A DNA stretch of 64,000 nt. It comes from Pseudoxanthomonas koreensis_A. Its GTDB lineage: Bacteria > Pseudomonadota > Gammaproteobacteria > Xanthomonadales > Xanthomonadaceae. Positions 55,072-64,000 of the stretch are shown here, one piece after another. The position numbers were made by a program, and so were the translations under genes. The first letter of the stretch is position 1; each line of letters opens with the position of its first letter. The notes beneath the pieces are model-generated. The model searched no databases. It saw only the letters and a program-made list of their open reading frames with translations, and was not told the origin of the DNA. The stretch spans positions 2,356,001-2,420,000 of the forward strand of contig NZ_CP169056.1 of assembly GCF_041890415.1 (NCBI RefSeq), given 5' to 3'.

Positions 55072-58000
55072 GCTTCCTCTGGCTTGACCCGGAACCAGGC
55101 CGCGTACAGCGCGGGCAGGAACAGCAGGGTCAGCGCCGTGGCCACCACCAGGCCGCCCATGATCGCCACCGCCATCGAGCCGTAGAACGCACTGCGCGAC
55201 AGCGGGATCATCGCCAGCACCGCCGTCAGTGCGGTCAGTACGATGGGGCGGAACCGGCGCACGGTTGCATCGACGATGGCGTGCCAGCGGTCGTGCCCGG
55301 CGCCGATATCCTGCTCGATCTGGTCGACCAGGATCACCGAGTTGCGCATCACCATGCCGGCCAGTGCAATCGTGCCCAGCAACGCGACGAAGCCGAACGG
55401 CATGCGGAACAGCAGCAGGAACCAGCAGGCACCGATCAGCCCCAGCGGCGCGGTCACCAGCACCAGCAACGTGCGCGAGAAGCTGCGCAGCTGCAGCATC
55501 AGCAAGGTGGTGACCACGATCAGGAACAGCGGCATCCCGGCCTTGATCGAATCCTGCCCGCGCGCCGAATCCTCCACCGAGCCGCCGACCTGCAGCCGGT
55601 AGCCCTGCGGCAACTGCGCGCGCAGTGCATCCAGGGTCGGATCGATCTGCGCGGTCACCGCGGCCGGCAACAGTTCGTCGCTGATGTCGGCGCGCACGGT
55701 CACCGTGGGCAGGCGATCGCGGTGCCAGATGATGCCGTCCTCGAATACGTGCCGCAGCCGCGCCACCTGCGACAGCGGCACGTTGCCGCCATCGCCGGTG
55801 GGAATGGCCAGGCTGTCGAGCATTTCCAGCTGCGCGCGGTCGCCCTCGCCGCCGCGCAGCATGATGCCGACCAGCTCGTTGCCCTCGCGGTAGGTGCTGG
55901 CCGAGTAGCCGGACAGCTGCGCCGACAGGAACTGCGCCAGTTGCGCGCTGCTCACGCCCAGCGCGCGGGCGCGATCCTGGTCCACCTCCAGGCGCACCAC
56001 CTTGCTGGGCTCATCCCAGTCCAGGTTGACGTTGGTGGTATGCGGATTGGCGCGCACCCGCTCGGCCACCTGGCGGGCGATCGCACGCACCTGGCCGACG
56101 TGCTCGCCGGACACCCGGAACTGCACCGGGTAGCCCACCGGCGGGCCGTTCTCCAGCCGGGTCACGCGCATCTGCAGTTCGGGGAAGCGCGGCACCACGT
56201 CTTCCAGCAACCAGTGGCGCAGGTCCTCGCGCGCCTGCAGGTCGCTGGCCAGCACCACGAACTGGCTGAAGTTGGTCGCCGGCAGTTGCTGGTCCAGCGG
56301 CAGGTAGAAGCGCGGCGAGCCGGTGCCGATGTACGCCACGTAGTTGGCCACGCCTTCGCGTCCCTGCAGCAGTTCCTCCAGCTTCCGGGCCTGGACCTCG
56401 GTGGCGCGCAGCGATGCACCTTCGGCCAGCTCCATGTCCAGCATCAGTTCCGGACGGGTGGAGTCGGGGAAGAACTGCTGCGGCACGAAGCGGAACAGCA
56501 GCAGCGACAGCACGAACAGCGCGGCGGTGGCGCCGATCACCCACCAGCGCCGGTGCAGGCATGCATCCAGCAGGCGCCGGAAGCGGCGGTAGAACGCGGT
56601 CTGGTAAGGGTCGTGGTGGTGGCCCTCGGCCGGGACCGGAGCCGGGGCAAGCACGAAGGCGTACTGCGGCCAGCGGTCGGCCTGGCGCTCGCGCCACGCA
56701 CGCCGGCGCGCGGCCAGGCTGCCGGGACGCGGCGGCTTCGGGTGCGCCAGGTCCGGCAGCATCCTGTCGCCCAGCCACGGGATGAACAGCACCGCGACGA
56801 TCCACGACACCAGCAAGGCGATGGTCACCACCTGGAACAGCGAGCGGGTGTACTCGCCGGTGCTGGACGCCGCCGTGGCGATGGGCAGGAACCCGGCGGC
56901 GGTGATCAGGGTGCCGGTGAGCATCGGGAACGCAGTGGACTCCCAGGCGAAACTGGCCGCACGCAGGCGGTCGAAGCCCTGTTCCATCTTGATCGCCATC
57001 ATCTCCACCGCGATGATCGCGTCGTCCACCATCAGGCCCAGCGCCAGCACCAGCGCGCCCAGCGAAATCTTGTGCAGGCCGATGCCGAACCAGTACATGG
57101 TCGCGAAGGTCATCGCCAGCACCAGCGGGATGGACACCGCCACCACCAGGCCGGTGCGCAGGCCCAGCGAGAAGAAGCTGACCAGCAGCACGATGGTCAC
57201 CGCCTCGGACAACACCCGCACGAACTCGCCCACCGAATCGCGCACCGCCTGCGGCTGGTCGGAGACCTTGCGCAGTTCCATGCCCGCCGGCAGCGTGCCC
57301 TGCAGGCGCGCGAACGCATCCTCCAGCGCGTCGCCCAGGCGCAGAATGTGGCCGCCATCGCGCATGGCCACGGCGATGCCGATGGCGTCCTGGCCCATGA
57401 AGCGCATGCGCGGCGCCGCCGGGTCGGAGAAACCGCGGTGCACGCGCGCCACGTCGGCCAGGCGGATGGTGCGCCCGCCGGCACGCACCGGGAACGCGGC
57501 GATCTCCTCCACGCTGCGGAACGGCCCGTCCACGCGCAACTGCACGCGCTCGGTGCCGGTCTCGTAGAAGCCGGCCGGCAGCACCGCGTTCTGCCCTTCC
57601 AGCGCCTGCTGCACCGCCTGCAACGGAATGCCCAGGGTGGCCAGCCGGGTGTTGTCGATCTCGATCCAGATCTTCTCGTCCTGCAGGCCCAGCAGGTCGA
57701 CCTTGCCCACGTCGGCCACCTGCTGCAGCTCAAGCTGGATGCGGTCGGCGTAGTCCTTGAGGATGGCGTAGTCGAAGCCGGGTCCGGTCAGGGCGTAGAT
57801 GTTGCCGAAGGTGTCGCCGAACTCGTCGTTGAAGAACGGGCCGACCACGCCCTGTGGCAGGGTTGCCTGGATGTCGCCGACCTTCTTGCGGATCTGGTAC
57901 CACAGCTCGGGCACCTGGCTGGAGGGCATCGAGTCGGTGGCCATGAAGATCACCTGCGACTCGCCCGGGCGCGAGTAGCTGCGCACGAACTCGTAGCGGC

Positions 58001-58232
58001 CGGTGTTCATCACCGCCTTCTCGATCCGCTCGGTCACCTGCAGCGAGACTTCCTCGGCGGTGGCGCCCGGCCACAGCGTGTGCACCACCATCGCCTTGAA
58101 CGTGAAGGGAGGGTCCTCGCTCTGGCCCAGGCGCAGGTACGACCACGCGCCGATCAGGGCCACGGCGACCATCGCGTACAGCACCAGGCCGCGATTGTTG
58201 AGCGCCCACTCCGACAGGTTGAAGCGGCGCAT
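55065..58232 (-). CDS. RND efflux transporter permease subunit
   Basis: 1055 residues from ATG 58232 (MRRFNLSEWALNNRGLVLYA). AcrB/MdtB-type inner-membrane proton antiporter: TM1, a large porter loop, a central helical block TM2-6 (LVLALGLMVDDAIIAVEMMA), a second loop and the C-terminal helices (RNSVILVDQIEQDIGAG; ALTAVLAMIPLSRSAFYGSM). The repeat-halves and the double-Asp motif in TM4 are those of multidrug/solute RND pumps; the substrate is not readable. The stop codon TAG is inside the last unit of the repeat array. It lies 3 bp after the membrane fusion gene. Confidence 0.92.
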   Translation of the reverse strand: MRRFNLSEWALNNRGLVLYAMVAVALIGAWSYLRLGQSEDPPFTFKAMVVHTLWPGATAEEVSLQVTERIEKAVMNTGRYEFVRSYSRPGESQVIFMATDSMPSSQVPELWYQIRKKVGDIQATLPQGVVGPFFNDEFGDTFGNIYALTGPGFDYAILKDYADRIQLELQQVADVGKVDLLGLQDEKIWIEIDNTRLATLGIPLQAVQQALEGQNAVLPAGFYETGTERVQLRVDGPFRSVEEIAAFPVRAGGRTIRLADVARVHRGFSDPAAPRMRFMGQDAIGIAVAMRDGGHILRLGDALEDAFARLQGTLPAGMELRKVSDQPQAVRDSVGEFVRVLSEAVTIVLLVSFFSLGLRTGLVVAVSIPLVLAMTFATMYWFGIGLHKISLGALVLALGLMVDDAIIAVEMMAIKMEQGFDRLRAASFAWESTAFPMLTGTLITAAGFLPIATAASSTGEYTRSLFQVVTIALLVSWIVAVLFIPWLGDRMLPDLAHPKPPRPGSLAARRRAWRERQADRWPQYAFVLAPAPVPAEGHHHDPYQTAFYRRFRRLLDACLHRRWWVIGATAALFVLSLLLFRFVPQQFFPDSTRPELMLDMELAEGASLRATEVQARKLEELLQGREGVANYVAYIGTGSPRFYLPLDQQLPATNFSQFVVLASDLQAREDLRHWLLEDVVPRFPELQMRVTRLENGPPVGYPVQFRVSGEHVGQVRAIARQVAERVRANPHTTNVNLDWDEPSKVVRLEVDQDRARALGVSSAQLAQFLSAQLSGYSASTYREGNELVGIMLRGGEGDRAQLEMLDSLAIPTGDGGNVPLSQVARLRHVFEDGIIWHRDRLPTVTVRADISDELLPAAVTAQIDPTLDALRAQLPQGYRLQVGGSVEDSARGQDSIKAGMPLFLIVVTTLLMLQLRSFSRTLLVLVTAPLGLIGACWFLLLFRMPFGFVALLGTIALAGMVMRNSVILVDQIEQDIGAGHDRWHAIVDATVRRFRPIVLTALTAVLAMIPLSRSAFYGSMAVAIMGGLVVATALTLLFLPALYAAWFRVKPEEAL

Positions 58233-58235
58233 GGC

Positions 58236-59387
58236 TCAGCGCCCGTCCGCTGCGGACGGCTTTGCGGCCTGCGCTGCGGCCGGCGCCACCGGCCGGTTGT
58301 CCCGGTCCACCGGCAGCACCGGCTGGCCCTCGCGCAACAGGTGCCCGCCGGCAGCCACCACCCAGTCTTCCGGACCCAGCGCGCCATCGATGGCGACGCT
58401 GTCGCTGCCGTAGTCGTGTACCCGTACCGGCACCTGCACCGTGGTGCCCGCACGCACCACCCATACCGCCGCGCTGTCCTGCTCGCCACGCTGCAATGCC
58501 GCCAGCGGCACGCGCAGGGCCGCGCCGTCGCGGGCCGCCTGCAGGTACACGCGCGCGCTCTGGCCGAGGCTGGCGCGTCCGGCGGCGGCCTCGTCCAGCG
58601 CCACCCGCGCCGCGTAGCTGCGGGTGTGCGGGTCGGCCGCTGCGGCGATCTCGCGGATCTGCCCGGGCAGCATGCGCCCGGGGTCGTTCCACAGTTCGAT
58701 CATGGCCTTGTCGCCCACCGCGTGGGCGCCGATGCCGGCCTCCGGCAGGGCGATGGCAACCTCGCGCCCGCCATCGGCGGCCAGGACGAACACGGTCTGC
58801 CCGGCCGCCACCACCTGTCCGGCTTCCACCGCGCGCGAGGCAATCACCCCGTCATGCGGCGCGCGCAGGTCGGTGTAGGCGGCCTGGTTGCTGGCCACGT
58901 CGCGTTGCGCACGCGCCGCGCGCGCCTGCCCGGCCGCCGCTTCGTAGGCGGCCTGCTGCGCCTCGAAGGCCGAGCGGCTGACCAGTTGCTGGTCGACCAG
59001 TGCGCGATAGCGCTCCAGTTCGCCCTTGGCCCGCGCCAGCTCGGCGTCCGCCGCCGCTGCCTGGGCCTGTGCGGCCTGCGCCTGCAGCGCCTGGTCGCCG
59101 GGATCCAGTTCGGCCAGGACCTGGCCGCTGGCCACCCGGGCGCCGGCATCCACGTGCCGGCGCACCAGCTTGCCGCCCACCCGGAACGCCAGCGGGCTCT
59201 CCTGGCGCGCGTGCACCTCGCCGGGGAAGGCCATGCCCGCGGCGGCTCCGGCCGCCTGCGGCTGCACCACCCACACCGGGCGCGATACGGGCGTGGCGGC
59301 CGGCTCGCCGCTGCAACCGGCCAGCACCGCCATGATCGCCCCGATCATCACCAAGACCGCACCGCTCGTGCCGTATCCCTGCTTCAT
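58236..59387 (-). CDS. RND membrane fusion (periplasmic adaptor) lipoprotein
   Basis: 383 residues from ATG 59387 (MKQGYGTSGAVLVMIG); ATG 59408 is an alternative. A lipoprotein signal with lipobox VLAGC anchors it to the inner membrane. A first biotinyl-lipoyl half (PLAFRVGGKLVRRHVDAGAR) is followed by an alpha-hairpin rich in Ala, Gln and Arg (about residues 100-165), the second lipoyl half (LRAPHDGVIASRAVEAGQVV) and beta-barrel domains. It bridges the RND pump to a TolC-type channel; a tolC gene lies 1.6 kb away. Confidence 0.9.
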   Translation of the reverse strand: MKQGYGTSGAVLVMIGAIMAVLAGCSGEPAATPVSRPVWVVQPQAAGAAAGMAFPGEVHARQESPLAFRVGGKLVRRHVDAGARVASGQVLAELDPGDQALQAQAAQAQAAAADAELARAKGELERYRALVDQQLVSRSAFEAQQAAYEAAAGQARAARAQRDVASNQAAYTDLRAPHDGVIASRAVEAGQVVAAGQTVFVLAADGGREVAIALPEAGIGAHAVGDKAMIELWNDPGRMLPGQIREIAAAADPHTRSYAARVALDEAAAGRASLGQSARVYLQAARDGAALRVPLAALQRGEQDSAAVWVVRAGTTVQVPVRVHDYGSDSVAIDGALGPEDWVVAAGGHLLREGQPVLPVDRDNRPVAPAAAQAAKPSAADGR

Positions 59388-59473
59388 CGCGTGCGTCCCG
59401 GAGTCCATGGATGGAGGATAGTGAACCGGGCGGTATGGTATAAATAGAAAACCACGTAGTCTAGTATTACTGC

Positions 59474-60136
59474 ATGACCCGCGACACGCCCCCTGCCAGA
59501 GCGCCCGCAGCGCCGCCCCGCCCGGCCGGACCGGGCCGCCCCAAGGACCTGGCCAAACGCGCCTCGATCCTGGACGCGGCCAAGCGCCTGTTCGTCGAAC
59601 TGGGCTACCAGGGCGTGAGCATGGACCAGATCGCCGCCGCCGCCGGGGTCTCCAAGCTCACCGTGTACAGCCACTTCGGCGACAAGGAGACCCTGTTCTC
59701 GGCCGCGATCGCGGCCAAGTGCCGCGAGGTCCTGCCCGACGACCTGTTCGTGCGCCCGCCGGAAGGCCCGCTGCGCGAGCAGTTGCGGGCCATCGGGCAC
59801 GCCTTCTTCCAGCTGATCACCAGCGAGGAGGCGATCCGCATGCACCGCATGATGAGCACCCCGGACAGCGCCGAATACGAGCTGCGCGAGCTGTTCTGGG
59901 ATGCCGGCCCGCGCCGCATCCAGGAGGTGTTTGCCGGCTTCCTGCAGACCCGCGTGGATGCCGGCCAGCTGCGCATCGACGACGTGCCGCTGGCCGCCTC
60001 GCAGTTCTTCAGCCTGCTCAAGGGCGAGCTGCATCCGATGCTGATCTGTGGCCTGTGCCCGGGCCACAGCACCGCAGAGGTGTCCCGCCACATCGACGCC
60101 ACCACCGAGTTCTTCCTGCGTGCGTATGCCACCTGA
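59474..60136 (+). CDS. TetR-family regulator of the RND pump
   Basis: 220 residues from ATG 59474. After a 25-residue Pro-rich tail, the TetR HTH occupies about residues 28-75 (SILDAAKRLFVELGYQGVSM; AAAAGVSKLTVYSHFGDKET). The ligand domain resembles the AcrR C-terminal (TetR_C_7-like) group (IRMHRMMSTPDSAEYELREL). Divergent from the efflux operon with 86 bp between start codons. This AT-rich gap contains TATAAAT (59439-59445) and the small palindrome AGTATTACT (59463-59471). Repression of the pump is inferred from arrangement. Confidence 0.88.
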   Translation: MTRDTPPARAPAAPPRPAGPGRPKDLAKRASILDAAKRLFVELGYQGVSMDQIAAAAGVSKLTVYSHFGDKETLFSAAIAAKCREVLPDDLFVRPPEGPLREQLRAIGHAFFQLITSEEAIRMHRMMSTPDSAEYELRELFWDAGPRRIQEVFAGFLQTRVDAGQLRIDDVPLAASQFFSLLKGELHPMLICGLCPGHSTAEVSRHIDATTEFFLRAYAT

Positions 60137-60278
60137 GGCACCCGATGCATGACCCGGGCGAGGGTCCCGGTGACTTCCGGCACTGCGAGCCGGGCGCGCC
60201 GGCGGCGATCCTGTACGGGCCGGGTTGCACCGGCCCGGTAGTAGAATGCCCGGCCTCCCGCGCCAGATTCGAGCAGCC

Positions 60279-60941
60279 ATGACAATCGATTACGCCCGTG
60301 CCCGTGAATTGATGGTGGAACAGCAGGTCCGTCCCTGGGACGTGCTGGACATGACCGTGCTGGACACGATCGGCCGGCTGCCGCGCGAGGCCTTCGTGCC
60401 CGCGGCGCACCGGTCGCTGGCCTATGCCGACGTCGAGCTGCCGCTTGGCCATGGCGCCAGGATGATGAAGCCGGTGGTCGAAGGCCGCACCCTGCAGGCG
60501 CTCAAGCTGCTGCCTGGCGACAGCGTCCTGGAGATCGGCACCGGCAGCGGCTACATGGCCGCCTGCCTGGGCGCACTGGCGCGCGAGGTGGTCAGCGTGG
60601 AACTGGTGCCCGAGCTGGCCGCCGCCGCGCGCGAGCGCCTGGATGCCGCCGGCCTGGGCAGCAACGTGCGCATCGAGGTGGCCGACGCGCTGCAGTACAC
60701 GCCCTCGCGCCAGTTCGACGCGGTCTGCGTGACCGGCGCGGTGGCCCAGGTGCCGGAGCGCTTCCTGCAGTGGCTGCGCCCGGATGGCCGCCTGTTCGTG
60801 GTCCGCGGCCAGGCACCGGTGATGGAGGCCGTGCTGCTGCGCGCCGCCGACCAGGTCAACGCCGCGCCTGTTGAATCGTTGTTTGAAACCGAACTGGACT
60901 ACCTGCAGGGCGCCAGCCCCGCGCCGCAGTTCCTGTTCTGA
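60279..60941 (+). CDS. pcm: Protein-L-isoaspartate O-methyltransferase family protein
   Basis: 220 residues from ATG 60279 (MTIDYARARELMVEQQVRPW). SAM-binding motif I VLEIGTGSGYMAACLGAL at about residues 80-97, with the PCMT fold around it (REAFVPAAHRSLAYADVELP; VVEGRTLQALKLL). It belongs to the group often encoded just before tolC in proteobacteria, whose methyl-acceptor has rarely been tested. Protein repair is therefore a family-level statement. Confidence 0.85.
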   Translation: MTIDYARARELMVEQQVRPWDVLDMTVLDTIGRLPREAFVPAAHRSLAYADVELPLGHGARMMKPVVEGRTLQALKLLPGDSVLEIGTGSGYMAACLGALAREVVSVELVPELAAAARERLDAAGLGSNVRIEVADALQYTPSRQFDAVCVTGAVAQVPERFLQWLRPDGRLFVVRGQAPVMEAVLLRAADQVNAAPVESLFETELDYLQGASPAPQFLF

Positions 60942-61035
60942 AGGCCACGCCACGCGGCGCGGCCACCCTTCACGTGCAATCCCCACGCAGGCCCATGATG
61001 CGATCCGGGCCACAGACAACATAAGGAAGCCGCTG

Positions 61036-62400
61036 ATGATCCGCCGTTCCCTCGCTCTGGCCCTGGCGGCCGCCCTGGCCTCGGCATCCGCGCAGGCCAC
61101 CGACCTGCTGCAGACCTATGAGATGGCGCGCAACGGTGACCCGCAGCTGGCCATCGCCGAGTCCAACAGCCTCTACACCCGCGAAGGCCAGGTGCAGGCG
61201 CGCGCGGCGCTGCTGCCGCAGCTGTCCGGCGACGCCAGCCTGCGCCGCAGCCGCAGCGAGCTGGACGGCCTGGCCGGCACCCGTACCAGTACCGCCCGCA
61301 GCTATGGCCTGAACGCGACCCAGACCCTGTTCAACTGGGGCCAGTTCTCCAACCTGCGCGCGCAGCGCTCGCTGGGCGAAGCCGCCGGCCACACCCTGGA
61401 TGCCGCCAACGACGACCTGATGGTGCGCACCGCCGCGGCCTACTTCGACGTGCTGGTGGCGATCGAGTCGCTGGCCGCGGCCGAGACCAACGAGGCCGCC
61501 GGCCGGCGCCAGTTCGACTACGCCGACAAGCGCCTGGAAGTGGGCCTGGCACCGATCACCGACGTGCACGAGGCCCGCGCCCAGTTCGACGAGGCCCGCG
61601 CCAACACCATCCTGGCGCGCAATGCGCTGGCCGACGCCTACCAGGCGCTGGCCGAGCTGACCGGCCAGCCGGTGGACGACCTGCGCGCGCTTCCGGACGA
61701 TTTCCGCCCCGAACTGCCGGCCCTGCGCGAGGACGCCGATGCGTGGGTCGCCGCGGCGGTCGAGCGCAACCCGCTGCTGCAGGCCAGCAAGCTGCAGGCC
61801 GGCGCGGCCGACGCCAGCGTCCAGACCGCGCGCAGCGGCCACTACCCGACCCTGTCGCTGGGCGCCGGCTGGGGCAAGGATGCGGCGTGGGGCGACACCG
61901 TGGCCACCGGCGGCGGCACCCGCGGCGACAGCACCGGCTCGAGCATCGGCCTGACCCTGAGCGTGCCGATCTTCTCCGGCGGTGCCACCCAGTCCCGCGT
62001 GCGCCAGGCCATCGCCCAGCGCGACATTGCCCAGGACCAGTTCGAGCAGCAGCGTCGCGCGGTGGTGCGCAACACCCGCAACATCTACCAGGCGCTGGTG
62101 GCCGGCGTGAGCGAGGTCGAAGCGCGCCGCCTGGCGGTGGTCTCGGCGCAGAGCGCCTACGACGCCTCGCAGGTGGGCCTGGAAGTGGGCACGCGCACGG
62201 TGCTGGACGTGGTCCAGAACCAGCGCACGCTGTTCACCGCGCAGGTCGGTTACGCGCGCTCCAAGTACAACTTCCTGCTCAACCGGCTGCTGCTGGCGCA
62301 AGCCACCGGCGAGCTGGACATCGAGCAGATGCGCGAGGTCAACCGCCTGCTCACCGTGGAGGCCGAAGCGCGCCTGTCGCCGGAGCAGACCACGCAGTAA
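61036..62400 (+). CDS. tolC: TolC-family outer-membrane channel
   Basis: 454 residues from ATG 61036, with AAGGA about 9 bp upstream. Signal peptide to about residue 21 (ASASAQA). Two OEP repeats, each with a long coiled-coil hairpin: TDLLQTYEMARNGDPQLAIA opens the first, AAVERNPLLQASKLQAGAAD the second. GLNATQTLFNWGQ and SLTLSVPIFSGGATQS-like strands form the barrel. TolC trimers serve RND pumps and type I secretion; the RND pair nearby lacks its own channel gene and could use it. Confidence 0.94.
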   Translation: MIRRSLALALAAALASASAQATDLLQTYEMARNGDPQLAIAESNSLYTREGQVQARAALLPQLSGDASLRRSRSELDGLAGTRTSTARSYGLNATQTLFNWGQFSNLRAQRSLGEAAGHTLDAANDDLMVRTAAAYFDVLVAIESLAAAETNEAAGRRQFDYADKRLEVGLAPITDVHEARAQFDEARANTILARNALADAYQALAELTGQPVDDLRALPDDFRPELPALREDADAWVAAAVERNPLLQASKLQAGAADASVQTARSGHYPTLSLGAGWGKDAAWGDTVATGGGTRGDSTGSSIGLTLSVPIFSGGATQSRVRQAIAQRDIAQDQFEQQRRAVVRNTRNIYQALVAGVSEVEARRLAVVSAQSAYDASQVGLEVGTRTVLDVVQNQRTLFTAQVGYARSKYNFLLNRLLLAQATGELDIEQMREVNRLLTVEAEARLSPEQTTQ

Positions 62401-62429
62401 TCCCAGGATGCCGGCGGCGTGACGCGCGG

Positions 62430-63767
62430 CTACGGCGCGGTGGACGCGGGTGCGTCCACCGATGCCGGCAGGTCGTCGCCGATCAGCTCCAGGGTCCTGC
62501 GCAAGGTGCCGCGGTTGCGTTCCAGCAACGCACTGCCGGCGGCGGCCATCGCCTGGCGCGCCGCGCCATCGTCCAGCAACGCGAGCAGGTGGTCGCCCAC
62601 GGCGGCCATGTCGGCGCCGATGCGCAGCGCGCCGGCGGCGGTCATGCGCCGCGAGATCTCGGCAAAGTTGTGCAGGTGCGGGCCGGTCACCACGGCGGTG
62701 CCGGTGGCCGCCGGCTCCAGCAGGTTGTGCCCGCCCACCGGCTGCAGGCTGCCGCCGACGAAGGCGACCTGCGCGCAGGCGTAGAAGGGCATCAGCTCGC
62801 CCAGGGTGTCGATCACGAACACGTCATCGTCCGGGCGTGGCCACGGGCCGCACGTGCGCGTCCCCACCTGCCATCCGGCCTCGGCCGCCAGCGCCTGCAC
62901 CCGGGCGAAGCGCTCCGGGTGGCGCGGTGCCCACAGCAGCAGCAGGTCGGGCCAGCGCGCACGCAGGCGCCGGTGCAGGGCGATGACATCGGCCTCCTCG
63001 TGCTCGTGGGTGCTGGCCGCGATCCAGACCGGTCGCGGCGTGCCCAGTGCCGCGTTGAAGGCGGCGACAAACCCGTCGATACCCTCGGGCAGGGCCATGT
63101 CGTACTTCAGGTTGCCCAGCACCCGCACGCGCTCGGGGCGTGCACCCAGCACCCGGTAGCGGCGGGCATCATCGTCCGACTGCGCGGCCACGCAGGCCAC
63201 GGTCCGCAGTGCCCGCCCGATCAGCGGCCGCAGCACCCGGTAGCCACGCAGCGATCGCGCCGACAGGCGCGCGTTGACGATGTACACCGGGATGCGCAGG
63301 TCGCGGCAGCCGAACAGCATGTTCGGCCACAACTCGGTCTCCATGATCAGCGCCAGGCTGGGCCGGAAATGCAGCAGGAAGCGATCCATGCTGCCGGGCA
63401 GGTCGTAGGGCAGATAGACATGCTTGACCCGCTCGCCCCAGATCGCGCGCACGCGCTCGGATCCCGTCGGCGTGATCGTCGTCACCACCCAGCCGATGTC
63501 CGGGCGCTGCTGCAGCAGCGCATTGACCAGCGGCGCCGAAGCATTGACCTCGCCCACCGACACCGCATGCAGCCACACGCATGGGCGCCCGGGCTGGGTG
63601 CCATAGGCGGCGTAGCGCTCGTCCCAGCGCCGGAAATACTCGCGCACGCGGAAACCGCGCGCGACCAGGTGGTACAGCGTGAGTGGCGAGAGCAGGTACA
63701 GCGCAAGCGAGTACAGGGCGCGCAACGCGCCTTCGCCACGCTCCCTGTGCACGGGGGGGTCGGTCAT
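62430..63767 (-). CDS. waaA: 3-deoxy-D-manno-octulosonic acid (Kdo) transferase
   Basis: 445 residues from ATG 63767 (MTDPPVHRERGEGALRALYS). Transfers Kdo from CMP-Kdo to lipid A precursor at the inner membrane. The N-terminal hydrophobic segment (LYSLALYLLSPLTLYHLVAR) anchors it. GT30 motifs: WLHAVSVGEVNASAPLVNAL with the catalytic Glu, METELWPNML, NARLSARSLRGY, ASTHEHEEADVI and GGSLQPVGGHNLLEPAATG. The frame is open to 63974, but the conserved N-terminus starts here. Divergent from an lpxL-like gene, both acting on lipid A. Confidence 0.95.
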   Translation of the reverse strand: MTDPPVHRERGEGALRALYSLALYLLSPLTLYHLVARGFRVREYFRRWDERYAAYGTQPGRPCVWLHAVSVGEVNASAPLVNALLQQRPDIGWVVTTITPTGSERVRAIWGERVKHVYLPYDLPGSMDRFLLHFRPSLALIMETELWPNMLFGCRDLRIPVYIVNARLSARSLRGYRVLRPLIGRALRTVACVAAQSDDDARRYRVLGARPERVRVLGNLKYDMALPEGIDGFVAAFNAALGTPRPVWIAASTHEHEEADVIALHRRLRARWPDLLLLWAPRHPERFARVQALAAEAGWQVGTRTCGPWPRPDDDVFVIDTLGELMPFYACAQVAFVGGSLQPVGGHNLLEPAATGTAVVTGPHLHNFAEISRRMTAAGALRIGADMAAVGDHLLALLDDGAARQAMAAAGSALLERNRGTLRRTLELIGDDLPASVDAPASTAP

Positions 63768-63826
63768 CGGCGCAGCATAGCCGAGCGCGGATGTGGCAAT
63801 CGTGGCGTCCACGTAGAATCGGGGCC

Positions 63827-64000
63827 ATGACCGCGCCCGACGCGCCACCTCCGCGCCCCTCGTTCGCCCTGCGCCATTGGCCGATGTGGCTGGGCCTGGG
63901 CGTGATGGTGCTGGGCGCGCGGCTGCCATGGCTGTGGCAGCGCGCCATCGGCCTGGGCGTGGGCCGGCTGGCATTGCGCCTGGGGCGCACGCGCCGGCAT
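63827..64000 (+). CDS. LpxL/HtrB-like lipid A acyltransferase, N-terminal fragment
   Basis: The first 58 residues from ATG 63827 run off the right edge. After a Pro-rich start, the pattern RHWPMWLGLGVMVLGARLPW and GVGRLALRLGRTRRH is that of the lauroyl/myristoyl acyltransferase family (LpxL/LpxM): a membrane helix followed by a basic region. The HX4D catalytic motif lies beyond the window. Divergence from waaA supports the lipid A role. Confidence 0.75.
   Translation, partial: MTAPDAPPPRPSFALRHWPMWLGLGVMVLGARLPWLWQRAIGLGVGRLALRLGRTRRH

Noticed and set aside
55281..59447. 1388-codon open frame on the + strand across the RND operon
   Set aside because: It is antisense to two genes with clear family motifs, is rich in His, Gln, Arg and Ala as expected from reversed GC-rich codons, and matches no family.
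59421..59473. A defined TetR operator palindrome between the pump and its regulator
   Set aside because: Only a 9-bp palindrome (AGTATTACT) was found; too short to call an operator, so it is only mentioned with the TetR gene.

Overview
The window is a stretch of high-GC, tightly packed gammaproteobacterial chromosome. Gene content and order (lptD-surA-pdxA, short adk, pfp-hppA-ppa, ilvC-ilvG-ilvM-threonine dehydratase-leuA, pcm-tolC-waaA-lpxL) and about 30 copies of a short GTAGGAGCCGG-type palindromic repeat point to the Xanthomonadaceae/Lysobacteraceae (Stenotrophomonas, Pseudoxanthomonas, Luteimonas or Lysobacter-like). The genus cannot be fixed from sequence reading alone. No rRNA, tRNA, CRISPR array, transposase or phage gene was seen.

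Layout. 1-1.7 kb: end of a HigBA-type toxin-antitoxin pair, a repeat cluster and a class II histone-deacetylase-like hydrolase. 2-9.5 kb: outer-membrane biogenesis (lptD, surA), vitamin B6 (pdxA), murein recycling (mpl), a LON-domain protein and adk. 9.6-15 kb: a pyrophosphate block with PPi-dependent phosphofructokinase, proton-pumping pyrophosphatase and soluble pyrophosphatase. 15.2-20.7 kb: a degenerate receiver-HDOD protein, a DUF4136 lipoprotein, thiC with its TPP riboswitch, and a secreted GH5 mannanase.

20.98-38.96 kb holds the most unusual locus: a 14-gene co-directional MSHA-like type IV pilus (T2SS-related) cluster. It encodes two paralogous pilins, PilO-like and GspL/PilMN-like platform proteins, small membrane proteins, a lipoprotein secretin (MshL type), MshN-, MshM/ExeA-, MshE- and MshG-like proteins and four further minor prepilins. 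One minor prepilin is about 995 residues long. A SARP/BTAD-type regulator lies at the far end on the opposite strand. An 11-bp tandem repeat just upstream of a -10-like element at the head of the cluster fits a SARP binding site (inference).

39.9-54.6 kb is branched-chain amino acid synthesis. ilvD is divergent from an ilvC-ilvG-ilvM-threonine dehydratase-leuA-leuB operon, which is preceded by a Leu/Val/Ile-rich leader peptide and a complete attenuator. gdhA follows, and leuCD run on the opposite strand, divergent from a LysR regulator with palindromes in the shared promoter. 54.6-55.1 kb is a tandem array of about 115-bp units built from the palindromic repeat. 55.1-60.1 kb is an RND efflux pair with a divergent TetR regulator. 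60.3-64 kb contains pcm, tolC, waaA and the start of an LpxL-type acyltransferase. The repeats sit mostly between genes, but one copy is translated inside the MshN-like gene and two copies supply the stop codon of the preceding gene.
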